In this document: piece after piece, positions 35,671 through 44,358 of the stretch
Layout: every line of letters begins with the position of its first letter
Numbering within the stretch: position 1 is the first letter of the stretch
Assembly: GCF_000833605.1 (NCBI RefSeq)
Contig: NZ_JXTG01000012.1
Location: 1-64,000 of the forward strand
Direction of reading: 5' to 3'
Origin: Anoxybacillus ayderensis
GTDB taxonomy: Bacteria > Bacillota > Bacilli > Bacillales > Anoxybacillaceae
DNA: 64,000 nt
Program-made: the position numbers and the translations under genes
Notes under the pieces: model-generated
The model's database searches: none
What the model saw: only the letters and a program-made list of their open reading frames with translations
Told to the model about the DNA's origin: nothing

Positions 35671-36297
35671 TTAATTGAAATCAAGGCGGATCATTCGAAT
35701 GCGTTCACCGCCGAAAAGCGATATTGTTTCCGTTCGTTCGTGTTCATCAGTAACGATCTTCACTTCGTATAAGCCTGGAACATATGTCCCGACTTTCGTT
35801 AACGGCACATTCGTTTCTCCAACATAATCGTTGTTAATAAAAATACGCGCCCCTTTCTCATTCGTTTGTACATAGACGTGATATAACGCGGGCTCAAATT
35901 TGTATGTTCCTTGCGACAATTTCATTAAAAAAATCGGCGGAGTTGACGTTAATCCTTTTATGTAAACTCGATCATCTTTTTGCCGCTCTAACTCTTTCCT
36001 TATTCGGTCATAGCCTTCTGGGTGTTGGCGCAAATACGCAAAAAGCGGTGAGAGCGACTTATGATTTAATGGTACATCAATAAATTGACGCAACGTATGT
36101 ACATCTTCTTGACGCAATGCGATGATGAATTGCTCGATTACTTTTTGCTCATTCGTCTCTCGTTTCACCATTCCCCATGCCCCGACGACACACGCGCTTA
36201 CAACGAATAATAAACATGCAAAAACAAATGGTCGTTTTCGTTTTCGTCGTTCGCTTCGTGTCATCTCTTCTTTTTGTAATCCCCCTTGTTCATTCAC
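35671..36297 (-). CDS. TcaA/YvbJ-like single-pass membrane protein with PEGA-type domain
   Basis: A 208-residue protein. A basic N-terminus (RSERRKRKRPF) and one helix (about residues 24-42) give an N-in, C-out topology. The outer part has an alpha-helical stretch like the NTF2-type region of TcaA, then a PEGA-like beta domain (GARIFINNDYVGETNVPL and PGLYEVKIVTDEHE). TcaA relatives are cell-wall-stress proteins tied to glycopeptide susceptibility; unlike them this one has no N-terminal zinc ribbon. GTG at 36297 is chosen because GAGGGGAA lies 5 bases upstream. It is a single gene with its own terminator. Confidence 0.62.
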   Translation of the reverse strand: MNEQGGLQKEEMTRSERRKRKRPFVFACLLFVVSACVVGAWGMVKRETNEQKVIEQFIIALRQEDVHTLRQFIDVPLNHKSLSPLFAYLRQHPEGYDRIRKELERQKDDRVYIKGLTSTPPIFLMKLSQGTYKFEPALYHVYVQTNEKGARIFINNDYVGETNVPLTKVGTYVPGLYEVKIVTDEHERTETISLFGGERIRMIRLDFN

Positions 36298-36478
36298 ACG
36301 TATTTCCCCTCTTTTTCTCATATTTACATCATTATATGTATGAGAAGAAAAGGGAAAATATGAGAAAAAGAAGGGGCTACACACCATATATGTACATCAC
36401 GGTGTGCGCCTTGTCAACGACAACGTCACAGCTTCCCAATACGCCCATTTTTTCTTTTTTGCAAACCATCCAGAATAA

Positions 36479-37720
36479 TCATGCTTGTTTTTCCTCCATC
36501 GCTCGAAACATGATCGCATACAGCCATGCACTACATACAGCAAGTAACATTAAGATAAAAAACGTCCAATGATACGCAAACGGCAACGTCAAAGCGAGCG
36601 GTGCCATCATGCGCCCAAGCGTAAAACGTAAGCTCGCTGCAGCAAAATATTGTCCGCGCATATGTTCAGGTGCTAATTTAGCAACAAACGTTTGTTGTAA
36701 GCCGACTGTCATCAGTTCTGCGAGCGTAAATAAAGCAATTAAAAAGATCATCATCCATAGCGATGTTGTTTGGCCAAAAAGAAAAATGGCGATTCCGTAA
36801 AAGAGTGAAGAAAAGACAAACACCCATTTTTCTTTATAGTTTTCCATCCACTTCGTCACAGCTACCGTAAATAAAGCGACAAGCAATCCATTTTCAGCAA
36901 TAAGAACACTAAACGCTTTCTCTCCGCTCAACGAAAAGGACCATTGTCCGATGGAAAATAACGTTTGCTGTGACACAACGTCTTTCACATATACAGGAAT
37001 TAAAATATCAAGTTGCATAAACGTTTGTGCTACGAGAATACCGGCAACAATAAACAAAAGAAATGTACGGTCTTTTGCAATGAGACGGTAATTGTTTAAT
37101 TGCTCCACAAAAAACATATACCACGTTCCTGTTGTTTTTCCCCATATCGGTGCGGTTTCCTCTAAATAAATAGAAAGAACAATAGCGACGATAGCACAAA
37201 ACGTTCCCGCGATTAAAAATAGGAAAAAACGATGCTCAGGATAAAATATGCCACCAAGCAATGGACCGATCACAACCATTACGTTATTGACCGTATAAAA
37301 TACAGCAAATACACTACTTTGGTCTTTTTCCGAAACAACATCAGCCACCATCGCTTGGCTAGCAGGCCAATAAAGTGAACCGCATACCCCTACGAGAGCA
37401 AAACAAATAAAACCCATCAATGGTGATGAAAATAGCGGAGAATTGACCAATGCAAATAACAAAAAAGCAAGCGCTTGTCCACAAGCAGCAAACACCATCA
37501 TTTTTTTTCTTCCGAATCGATCAGCCAAATACCCGCCAAGCAAATTAGCAATCACGGAAAATAATTGCGAAATAACAAGTAATATACCTGTTTTTTCTTT
37601 ACCAAACATCTCTGAAAAATAAATAGCGATAAAAGGAAATATCATCCAAAATGTAACCCCGACCAATGACTCTCCAATTAAACGAATGCGTAAATTCCGA
37701 TCCCAATCTCGTATTCGCAC
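36479..37720 (-). CDS. MFS transporter of the multidrug-resistance (MDR) type
   Basis: A 413-residue membrane protein with about twelve helices. The loop 2-3 motif GGYLADRFGRKKMMVFAA is the classical MFS G-x-x-x-D-R-x-G-R-R/K, and LIGESLVGVTFWMIFPFIAIYF in helix 1 is typical of drug:H+ antiporters of this group. The frame opens seven codons upstream, but GTG at 37720 follows AAAGGGGGGATACG. The substrate is unknown. It is a single gene; no terminator was clearly seen, though a GC-rich stretch lies between it and the TcaA-like gene. Confidence 0.78.
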   Translation of the reverse strand: MRIRDWDRNLRIRLIGESLVGVTFWMIFPFIAIYFSEMFGKEKTGILLVISQLFSVIANLLGGYLADRFGRKKMMVFAACGQALAFLLFALVNSPLFSSPLMGFICFALVGVCGSLYWPASQAMVADVVSEKDQSSVFAVFYTVNNVMVVIGPLLGGIFYPEHRFFLFLIAGTFCAIVAIVLSIYLEETAPIWGKTTGTWYMFFVEQLNNYRLIAKDRTFLLFIVAGILVAQTFMQLDILIPVYVKDVVSQQTLFSIGQWSFSLSGEKAFSVLIAENGLLVALFTVAVTKWMENYKEKWVFVFSSLFYGIAIFLFGQTTSLWMMIFLIALFTLAELMTVGLQQTFVAKLAPEHMRGQYFAAASLRFTLGRMMAPLALTLPFAYHWTFFILMLLAVCSAWLYAIMFRAMEEKQA

Positions 37721-37845
37721 CGTATCCCCCCTTTCAAACAACTATTTTTTTATTATACCATTTTCTTATAAACATTTTGCTTATAAAAAGAAGTTGACAA
37801 AATGACAGAAAAATAAGAAAATAAATTCAAAAGGAAGTGAGCACA

Positions 37846-37974
37846 GTGAAAATAGTGAAAAATATTATTGTCTCTTATGCGACGGTTGTGACAATTATTG
37901 CATTACTTCCTGCTTTTCTTATTACAAATGATGTGAGCATTGTGGATACGTTTCTTTCATCAATAAAAGATTAA
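37846..37974 (+). CDS. 42-residue hydrophobic membrane peptide
   Basis: A short reading frame with a GTG start, preceded by AAGGAAGTGA at good spacing, encodes a 42-residue peptide. It has a basic start (MKIVKN), one long hydrophobic helix (IIVSYATVVTIIALLPAFLI) and an acidic tail (SIVDTFLSSIKD). The upstream region has TTGACA at 37794-37799, and a perfect terminator follows directly, so this looks like a complete small transcription unit. I do not recognise the family. It could be a membrane regulator, a small toxin-like peptide or a leader; nothing in the sequence decides. Confidence 0.6.
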   Translation: MKIVKNIIVSYATVVTIIALLPAFLITNDVSIVDTFLSSIKD

Positions 37975-38001
37975 TCTCCTGCCTAGGCAGGAGATTTTTT
38001 T
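37974..38001. terminator. Terminator shared by the small peptide gene and mntD
   Basis: ATCTCCTGCCTAGGCAGGAG with its final AT is a 22-base perfect palindrome followed on the plus strand by seven T residues. The mntD stop codon falls inside it, so it can also end the convergent mnt operon. Confidence 0.85.
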
Positions 38002-38852
38002 AACCACTTTCGTAATAGTCCGTATTTGGGCGCAATCCATAAAGAGATAAAAAAGATGACACCTGTTGATACAGCAATCGCTCCGGAAATAGATACATTG
38101 AATACCGTTGCAATCGTGTAACCGATCATTGACGCTAACACACCGATGAAAGCACTGCATATAAGCATCACACTTAGCCGATCCGTCCATAAGTATGCCG
38201 TGGCACTTGGTACAATAAGCATCGCTACTACTAAAATGGCACCAACACTATCAAATGATGCAACGGTCGTTAATGACAACATTCCCATCAATACATAATG
38301 AATCAATACAACCGGAATGCCGAGCGTGACTGCCATTTCATGATCAAATGAGCTAATTTTCAATTCTTTGTAAGCAAAAACGATGCAAAATATATTGATA
38401 GCTAAAACAAATCCAAGCAACCAAATCGCTTTCGGACCGATGCTTTTGCCCCCGACTTCAAGCACATCCCAAGGCACAAATGCAATCTCTCCCATTAATG
38501 CATGTTCAACATCTAAATGGACACGATCTGCAAAGAGAGAAATGAGGACAACACCGATAGCAAACAAACATGTAAACACAACTCCGATTGCAGCATCATT
38601 TTGAACCCCTTTTTGATGCAGCCATTGAACGAGAAATGTCGTGAGCAATCCAACAATTAATGCACCAACGAGCATAGACACACCTTGGAGATGATGACTG
38701 ATCATATACGCTCCAACAATGCCGAGCAACACACTATGGCTAATGGCATCGGACAGCATTGACATTTTTCGCAACACTAGAAATGTACCGACTAACCCGC
38801 AGTTGATGCCGACAAGAGATGCAGTGAGTAAAATCCACATCGTATAACTCAT
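37983..38852 (-). CDS. mntD: Manganese ABC transporter permease (MntD-like)
   Basis: A 289-residue permease of the ABC-3 family (MntC/MntD, ZnuB, TroC/D) with about eight to nine helices. Characteristic stretches are GTFLVLRKMSMLSDAISHSVLLGIV at the N-terminus and DSVGAILVVAMLIVPSATAYL in the middle. It pairs with the other permease to form a heterodimeric channel. Its start overlaps the stop of mntC by four bases (ATGA). Metal choice is inferred from the MntR-type operator, not from the permease. Confidence 0.85.
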   Translation of the reverse strand: MSYTMWILLTASLVGINCGLVGTFLVLRKMSMLSDAISHSVLLGIVGAYMISHHLQGVSMLVGALIVGLLTTFLVQWLHQKGVQNDAAIGVVFTCLFAIGVVLISLFADRVHLDVEHALMGEIAFVPWDVLEVGGKSIGPKAIWLLGFVLAINIFCIVFAYKELKISSFDHEMAVTLGIPVVLIHYVLMGMLSLTTVASFDSVGAILVVAMLIVPSATAYLWTDRLSVMLICSAFIGVLASMIGYTIATVFNVSISGAIAVSTGVIFFISLWIAPKYGLLRKWLKKSPA

Positions 38853-39748
38853 AGTTGCTCTCCTCGCTTATACATGAGCTGTTGAGATTGCAATTTTTTT
38901 CTTTCTATATGGCGCCGAATCATTTTGCTACATAAACCACGTTTCGGAGCAAATAAAAATGAAAAAATAAACAGCATCGTCGCAAAAATAATAACAAGCG
39001 GACCAGTCGGTGCATAGGCGATTAAACTGATATATGCCCCGGCCACACCTGATAAAGCACCAAATCCTCCGGCTAATAATGTCATCCATTCAAGTTTTTC
39101 TGTCCAATATCTCGCAGCTAATGCAGGGGTAATAAGTAGTGCGGACATTAACACAACGCCTACTGCTTGTAAACCAATCACAACAACGGAAACGATTAAA
39201 AACATGAGCACACCGTTTAATAGCGATACGGATATACCAATTCCTTGCGCAAACGCTCGGTCAAATGTAATGATTTTAAACTCTTTAAAGAAAATGAGAA
39301 TCATAATAATGACCGTTACAGCTGTTACAGTTAACACATTTACATCGCTTCCAGTCAATGACGCTGCCTTTCCAAACAAAAAGTCGTGAATTCCACTTTG
39401 ATTTCCGCCTTCATGTTGATTAATCCATGTCAATAGCACAATGCCTAAACCAAAAAATACAGACAACACAATACCGATCGCGGCATCTTCTTTTACACGC
39501 GTATGTTTCACAATAAACTGAATGCATATCGTCGCAATATATCCCGAACAAGCAGCACCAATAAGAAAAAGAAGTAGCGATTTTTGTCCATATAAAAGAA
39601 ACGCGATACAAATACCAGGAAGAGCAGCGTGCGCCATCGCATCTCCTATTAAACTTTGTTTTTTTAGCAAGGCAAACGTTCCGATCATCCCGCTTGCTAA
39701 TCCAAGCAAAGCCATGCTTGTAAATACCCATTGAACATTAATATCCAT
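38849..39748 (-). CDS. mntC: Manganese ABC transporter permease (MntC-like)
   Basis: A 299-residue ABC-3 permease. GTFALLKKQSLIGDAMAHAALPGI marks the N-terminus, and LQAVGVVLMSALLITPALAARY the conserved cytoplasmic region. A short basic tail (RRHIERKKLQSQQ) ends the protein, which is shorter than B. subtilis MntC (about 435). ATG at 39748 is preferred over the in-frame GTG at 39757 since GGGGTG lies 6 bases upstream. It follows mntB by 5 bases. Confidence 0.85.
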   Translation of the reverse strand: MDINVQWVFTSMALLGLASGMIGTFALLKKQSLIGDAMAHAALPGICIAFLLYGQKSLLLFLIGAACSGYIATICIQFIVKHTRVKEDAAIGIVLSVFFGLGIVLLTWINQHEGGNQSGIHDFLFGKAASLTGSDVNVLTVTAVTVIIMILIFFKEFKIITFDRAFAQGIGISVSLLNGVLMFLIVSVVVIGLQAVGVVLMSALLITPALAARYWTEKLEWMTLLAGGFGALSGVAGAYISLIAYAPTGPLVIIFATMLFIFSFLFAPKRGLCSKMIRRHIERKKLQSQQLMYKRGEQL

Positions 39749-39753
39749 CCTAT

Positions 39754-40494
39754 TCACCCCACAATATGTGTGGAAGAAAGAAAAGTCACTTTTCCACCAT
39801 ACGTTTTTTGAATATGATCATACGTAAATACGCTTTCCGTCTCTCCAAATGCAATGACACGCTTATTTAGCAGCAAAACGTAATCAAAATAATCCCGTAC
39901 CGTTTGCAAATCATGATGAACGACTAATACTGTTTTTCCACGCGTTTTTAATTCATTTAACAGCTGGACAATCGCTTTTTCTGTTGCTGCATCTACCCCA
40001 ACAAACGGTTCATCCATGAAATAAATGGAAGCGTCTTGTGCTAGCGCTCGCGCCAAAAATACACGTTGTTGCTGCCCACCAGATAATTGGCTAATTTGCC
40101 GCTTTGCATACGGCAACATGCCGACTTTATCTAAACATTGCATAGCCATATCTACGTCTTCTTTTTTCGGTCGTTTCCATAATCCGATATGACCGTATCT
40201 CCCCATTAATACGACGTCAAGCGCATTCGTCGGAAAATCCCAATCGACCGAATTTCGTTGTGGAACATATCCAACAAGATGGCGTTGCTTTTCATATGGT
40301 TGACCGTATACAAAAACATGTCCGTGCATACGCGGAATAAAATTTAACATCGCTTTCATTAACGTTGATTTTCCCGCCCCGTTTGGGCCGATTACCCCAA
40401 CTAACTTTCCTTTGGGAATAAAAAACGACACATCCTCTAATACAAGTTGCCGGTCATATGCAACTGTCATTTGTTCTACAACTAACGGATTCAT
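39754..40494 (-). CDS. mntB: Manganese ABC transporter ATPase (MntB-like)
   Basis: A 246-residue ATPase. Walker A is GPNGAGKSTLMKA, the signature LSGGQQQRVFLARALA, and Walker B IYFMDEPFVGVDAATE. The VQQRNSVDWDFP stretch between Walker A and the signature (here QRNSVDWDFPTNALDVV) is typical of Mn/Zn importer ATPases. ATG at 40494 is chosen because AAAGGGG lies 7 bases upstream. The start is 2 bases after the binding-protein stop, showing tight coupling. Confidence 0.87.
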   Translation of the reverse strand: MNPLVVEQMTVAYDRQLVLEDVSFFIPKGKLVGVIGPNGAGKSTLMKAMLNFIPRMHGHVFVYGQPYEKQRHLVGYVPQRNSVDWDFPTNALDVVLMGRYGHIGLWKRPKKEDVDMAMQCLDKVGMLPYAKRQISQLSGGQQQRVFLARALAQDASIYFMDEPFVGVDAATEKAIVQLLNELKTRGKTVLVVHHDLQTVRDYFDYVLLLNKRVIAFGETESVFTYDHIQKTYGGKVTFLSSTHIVG

Positions 40495-40496
40495 CT

Positions 40497-41402
40497 TCAT
40501 TCCCCTTTCAACGCTTGTGTAATCGTTTTGACGTTGTAACGATACATACCAATGAATGTCCCTTCTTCTGTCCCTTTTCGGCCGAGCGCATCTGAAAAGA
40601 GCTCCCCACCAATCGAGACATGATGTCCACGCTGTTTCGCTCCCTCGACAACTGCTTCGATCGCTTTTTTCGATACACTACTTTCCACAAACACCGCTTG
40701 AATATTTCGAGAAACGATGAGGTCAACGAGTTCTTGTATATCTTTCAATCCGTATTCTGCATCCGTGCTTAATCCTTGCAACCCAACTACCTCAATATCA
40801 TACGCGCGCCCAAAATAATGAAAGGCATCGTGCGCTGTAATTAAAACGCGCTGCTGCTTTGGAATGGAACTAATTTCTCGTTTTGCTTCTTCTTTTAATT
40901 TCATCAGTTCGGATATATATTCTTCTCCTCGCTCTTCGTAAGTTTGCTTATATTTCGGATCGATCGCACTTAACTCATCTTTTACCGTTCGAACAGCATA
41001 ACTCCATAAATCAAGATCAAACCATATATGCGGATCATATACTCCATCTACGTCAATTAATTTTTCTTTTGGAATTGCTTCACTGATTGGAACAACCTTT
41101 TTTGTTTTTGACATTTTAGAGAATATTTCCCCTAGTTTTCCTTCTAAATGAAGACCGTTATAAAAAATGACGTCTGCTTGACTTAGCTTTTGAATATCTC
41201 CTTGTGTCGCTTTATACAAATGCGGATCTACCCCTGGCCCCATCAATGCTTCTACATGAACATGCTCTCCTCCAACACGTTCAACTAGATCAGCAATTTG
41301 CCCTGTCGTAGCGACAATATAGATGACGTCTTTTTTATGTTCTTTCGTTTCACACCCAAACAACAATAATAAAGCAGTCCATACAACTATCCACTTTTTC
41401 AT
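40497..41402 (-). CDS. mntA: Manganese-binding lipoprotein (MntA-like, TroA/PsaA family)
   Basis: A 301-residue metal receptor. The N-terminal helix ends at LLFGC, a lipobox, so it is lipid-anchored outside the membrane. Metal ligands are visible at GVDPHLY (His), YDPHIWFD (His), HDAFHYFG (His) and GELFSDALG (Glu/Asp), the cluster A-1 arrangement. There is no long His-rich loop, which argues against a zinc-specific ZnuA. ATG at 41402 follows AGGAGGATGC; the in-frame ATG at 41408 touches that site. Two MntR-like operators lie upstream, and all four mnt genes form one operon. Confidence 0.88.
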   Translation of the reverse strand: MKKWIVVWTALLLLFGCETKEHKKDVIYIVATTGQIADLVERVGGEHVHVEALMGPGVDPHLYKATQGDIQKLSQADVIFYNGLHLEGKLGEIFSKMSKTKKVVPISEAIPKEKLIDVDGVYDPHIWFDLDLWSYAVRTVKDELSAIDPKYKQTYEERGEEYISELMKLKEEAKREISSIPKQQRVLITAHDAFHYFGRAYDIEVVGLQGLSTDAEYGLKDIQELVDLIVSRNIQAVFVESSVSKKAIEAVVEGAKQRGHHVSIGGELFSDALGRKGTEEGTFIGMYRYNVKTITQALKGE

Positions 41403-41437
41403 ATGCATCCTCCTCGAAAGTTGTATAAAGGTATAAA

Positions 41438-41456
41438 AGTTTCCTTAATGCAAAAT
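41438..41456. promoter_or_regulatory. MntR operator upstream of mntA
   Basis: Read on the minus strand, ATTTTGCATTAAGGAAACT closely matches the operator I recall from B. subtilis mntA and mntH. It lies 36-54 bases before the mntA start, so manganese-bound MntR should repress the operon. Confidence 0.78.
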
Positions 41457-41551
41457 AAAGTCAAAAAAATTTGTTTGCCGCCCATCATATGCATAAGCAA
41501 AAAATGTTGTGACATGTGGAACAAGCAAACAATGATGATTAAGGTTAAAAA

Positions 41552-41570
41552 AGTTTCTTTAAACCAACTT
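41552..41570. promoter_or_regulatory. Second, weaker MntR-like site
   Basis: AGTTTCTTTAAACCAACTT resembles the first operator (AGTTTCCTTAA half) about 115 bases further upstream, with more mismatches. It may be an auxiliary site acting with 41438, or a remnant. The rest of 41403-41702 is AT-rich and non-coding. Confidence 0.4.
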
Positions 41571-41702
41571 TAATTTTATCTTATTCATTTCCTTCTATCG
41601 TGTCAATGTTTTAATTTTCAAAAAAACAATTTTTTCTTCATCTCATGCTATAATAGCGATTGTTCGACACAAAAAAACATTTGTCCTCGAGAGGTGAACA
41701 AC

Positions 41703-43013
41703 ATGATGAACACAGAATTAAAACGAAGCATCGGCTTTATTACAGCCACAGCCATCGTCATCGGCACAGTCATTGGTTCAGGCATTTTTATGAAACCAGC
41801 GATCGTCATCGACTCAACTGGAAATTCTACACTTGCTCTTCTCGCATGGATCATCGGCGGCATCATTACTTTAGCAAGTGGGTTAACGATTGCAGAAGTA
41901 AGTTCAAAAATTCCTGAAACAGGTGGATTGTATGTGTATATCGAAAAAGTGTATGGACGGTTTTGGGGATTTTTATGTGGATGGATGCAAACAATCATTT
42001 ACGGTCCTGCCGTCATCGGTGCACTAGGGTTGTATTTTGGTGCATTGTTTGCAGGTGTTTTTGCTCTACCAAAAGAAAGTGAGCTTTGGATTGGAATCAT
42101 TGCGGTCTTGTTTTTATCCGTTGTGAATATGCTTGGTTCGCAGTTTGGTGGAATGGTTCAAAGTGTGTTAACTGCGGCGAAACTATTGCCTATTTTTCTT
42201 ATTATTATCTTTGGAGTAGTAAAGGGGAATGTACCTATTTTCAACATGGATAGTGGAAACAGCCAAACGATCAGTATGGGAGCTGCTGTTTTGGCAACAT
42301 TGTGGGCGTATGACGGATGGATGAACGTTGGATTTGTTGCTGGTGAAATGAAAAATCCAGCAAAAACGTTACCAAAAGCGATTATCACGGGTATTCTTAT
42401 CGTCATGTTTGCCTACGTGGCTGTGAATGTAGCATTGCTTCATGTGCTTCGTGCCGATGAAATTGTTGCACTTGGACCGAATGCAGCAAGCGAAGCTGCG
42501 ACCATTTTATTTGGGGCATTCGGTGGGAAATTTATTGCTATTGGTATTTTAATTTCTATTTTCGGCTGTTTAAATGGAAAAATACTTACATTTCCACGTA
42601 TGCCATTTGCTATGGCAACAGATGGTTTGTTTCCTTTTTCTAAATATTTGGCTCATATTCATCCAACATGGCGTACCCCTGTCTTTGCGACAATGATGCA
42701 AATTGCCATTGCCATTGTCATGATGTTGCTTGGAAATGCAGATCGCTTAACGGATATTGCTATTTTTAGCGTCTTTTTATTTTACGGCTTTGCCTTTTAT
42801 GCGGTATTTTTATTACGAAAATCATCCTTATCTAGCGAACCATTATATCGGGTGCCACTTTATCCATTTACCCCAATCGTTGCGATTGTCGGCACAGCAT
42901 ATATTATTATGAGTACAGTACTTCATGTACCGTTAGATACGTTTTTATCGATTGTTGTGACGCTATCTGGTATCCCAGTGTATTATGCTATGACGAAAAA
43001 GCGACAAGGATAA
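41703..43013 (+). CDS. steT: APC-family amino-acid permease/exchanger (SteT-like)
   Basis: A 436-residue transporter with about twelve helices. It aligns by eye along its whole length with B. subtilis SteT, a serine/threonine exchanger of the LAT type: VIGSGIFMKPA in helix 1, the unwound substrate site, GGLYVYIEKVYGRFWGFLCGWMQ and FAYDGW-like LWAYDGWMNVGFVAGEMKNP. ATG at 41703 is chosen from GAGAGGTG 6 bases upstream; an adjacent ATG is equally possible. The specificity is inferred. A bidirectional terminator follows. Confidence 0.83.
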   Translation: MMNTELKRSIGFITATAIVIGTVIGSGIFMKPAIVIDSTGNSTLALLAWIIGGIITLASGLTIAEVSSKIPETGGLYVYIEKVYGRFWGFLCGWMQTIIYGPAVIGALGLYFGALFAGVFALPKESELWIGIIAVLFLSVVNMLGSQFGGMVQSVLTAAKLLPIFLIIIFGVVKGNVPIFNMDSGNSQTISMGAAVLATLWAYDGWMNVGFVAGEMKNPAKTLPKAIITGILIVMFAYVAVNVALLHVLRADEIVALGPNAASEAATILFGAFGGKFIAIGILISIFGCLNGKILTFPRMPFAMATDGLFPFSKYLAHIHPTWRTPVFATMMQIAIAIVMMLLGNADRLTDIAIFSVFLFYGFAFYAVFLLRKSSLSSEPLYRVPLYPFTPIVAIVGTAYIIMSTVLHVPLDTFLSIVVTLSGIPVYYAMTKKRQG

Positions 43014-43029
43014 TCCTTTGTCGCTTTTT
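42996..43029. terminator. Bidirectional terminator between steT and the TudS-like gene
   Basis: AAAAAGCGACAAGGA pairs with TCCTTTGTCGCTTTTT around the stop codon with one bulge, flanked by A and T runs on both sides. Confidence 0.82.
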
Positions 43030-43998
43030 TCAATAGTCTCTCCCTTTTCCAGAGTCCGTCACATCAAGCAATGGTTCTGGATAAGGCTGAAAATATCGTT
43101 GTTTCAGTAAATATTTATTTTGATAACGAATCGCCCATGAACGAATGACTGTTGCCACACTACTTAGCGGTAACTTTTCTGCACGATATTTTTCAAGCAA
43201 CTCATGGACATAACGTTTTTCATCACCGCTTAATTCATGTTTAAAATAACCGATCATATGTTCACAAACATTTATGTTTGAATTCCGGCGTGAGCGACGG
43301 GCAAACAGTTCATATAATGTTTGTTCATAATGTAAAAATACTTCTTCTATCGGTAAACGATCTCGATTCGCGACAATGTTGCCTAATTGTTTCAATTTTT
43401 GTTGGTGATAAGCCATAAATAAATATTTATGCTCCGCATGAAATTCAACGAGACGGTGGTGTGATTTTGACTCTTTGACCTCTCGAAACAAAGCAAGCGT
43501 AAATAACTTCGTCAAAAAATGTTCTCGAATAACAAAGTTCGTCAATCTACCTTCTTCTTCCACAGCTTTATGTGCAAACATTTGTAACACATGTTTCGCG
43601 AACATCCCGCTCCCCTTTCCTGATGCAGGTCCTTTTTGTTCGCTACGATATATTTTGACGTCTTTTATTCCACATGATGGCGACCGACTTTTTAAAATAA
43701 ATCCGTCTACATTCGACAATTGCGTCAAAAATGAAACAGAAAACTCTTTCATTCGTTCGGTTATATCCATTCCGGTCGATGGTTGAACGAGCCGAACACG
43801 GTCCCCATCTTGAACGAGCCGAATCGTCTCGCGCGGCGTACCAAGCCCGATGCGCACTTCTGGACAAACAGGAATAAATTGCACAAATGGTGCGAGCTTA
43901 TGTACCACTTCATCGTTTAGTTGATCACCGTTATACCGACAAGGGGAAAAACCGAGACATTCACTAACAACGACGGCTGGTTTTGCATAATGCCACAT
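43030..43998 (-). CDS. TudS-like (DUF523) protein fused to DUF1722 (YbgA)
   Basis: A 322-residue two-domain protein. Residues 1-150 are DUF523, with CLGFSPCRYNG (Cys14, Cys20), VCPE (Cys45) and SRSPSCGIKDV. DUF523 includes thiouracil desulfurase TudS, which holds a [4Fe-4S] cluster with three of these cysteines, so a thionucleobase or tRNA-related desulfuration role is likely. Residues about 180-315 are DUF1722 (FHAEHKYLFMAYHQQKLKQLG and YFKHELSGDEKRYVHELLEKY), a helical domain of unknown role often fused to DUF523. It starts at ATG 43998 and converges on steT. Confidence 0.8.
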   Translation of the reverse strand: MWHYAKPAVVVSECLGFSPCRYNGDQLNDEVVHKLAPFVQFIPVCPEVRIGLGTPRETIRLVQDGDRVRLVQPSTGMDITERMKEFSVSFLTQLSNVDGFILKSRSPSCGIKDVKIYRSEQKGPASGKGSGMFAKHVLQMFAHKAVEEEGRLTNFVIREHFLTKLFTLALFREVKESKSHHRLVEFHAEHKYLFMAYHQQKLKQLGNIVANRDRLPIEEVFLHYEQTLYELFARRSRRNSNINVCEHMIGYFKHELSGDEKRYVHELLEKYRAEKLPLSSVATVIRSWAIRYQNKYLLKQRYFQPYPEPLLDVTDSGKGRDY

Positions 43999-44358
43999 CT
44001 GTTATTCCTCCTTTGCTTGTTTTTGCTTATCATATCGCACAAACAAAAAAAATACACGCATCGATGTGCTTATAAAAACAAAAAATTTCGAATTTGAACG
44101 TTTATACAAAAAAATGATTGATTATATGTCCATTTTGTTTTATTATGCTTTATGTTGCTTATTTTGCAATATTAAAATCGTTATTAATTCATAATTTTGC
44201 ATGTATATAAGTGCACACTTTTATATTTATACAGCCATACAAAATAATTTATATTTCTGAATCATTTTGTTATATTGACTATTTTTATTTTTATATTACG
44301 ATAGTAGTAATGTTATGTATCCGCTCTCAAAATATGTAGTGGAAAGGTGGTTTTTTAA
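43999..44358. other. AT-rich intergenic region upstream of the YjiH gene
   Basis: About 360 bases, strongly AT-rich, with repeated TTATAT/ATTTTAT runs and no open frame with a ribosome site. It should hold the divergent promoters of the TudS-like and YjiH genes. I could not fix a single -35/-10 pair. Confidence 0.4.

Noticed and set aside
40497-41402. Zinc-specific ZnuA receptor
   Set aside because: No His-rich loop is present, and the upstream operator is of MntR, not Zur, type.
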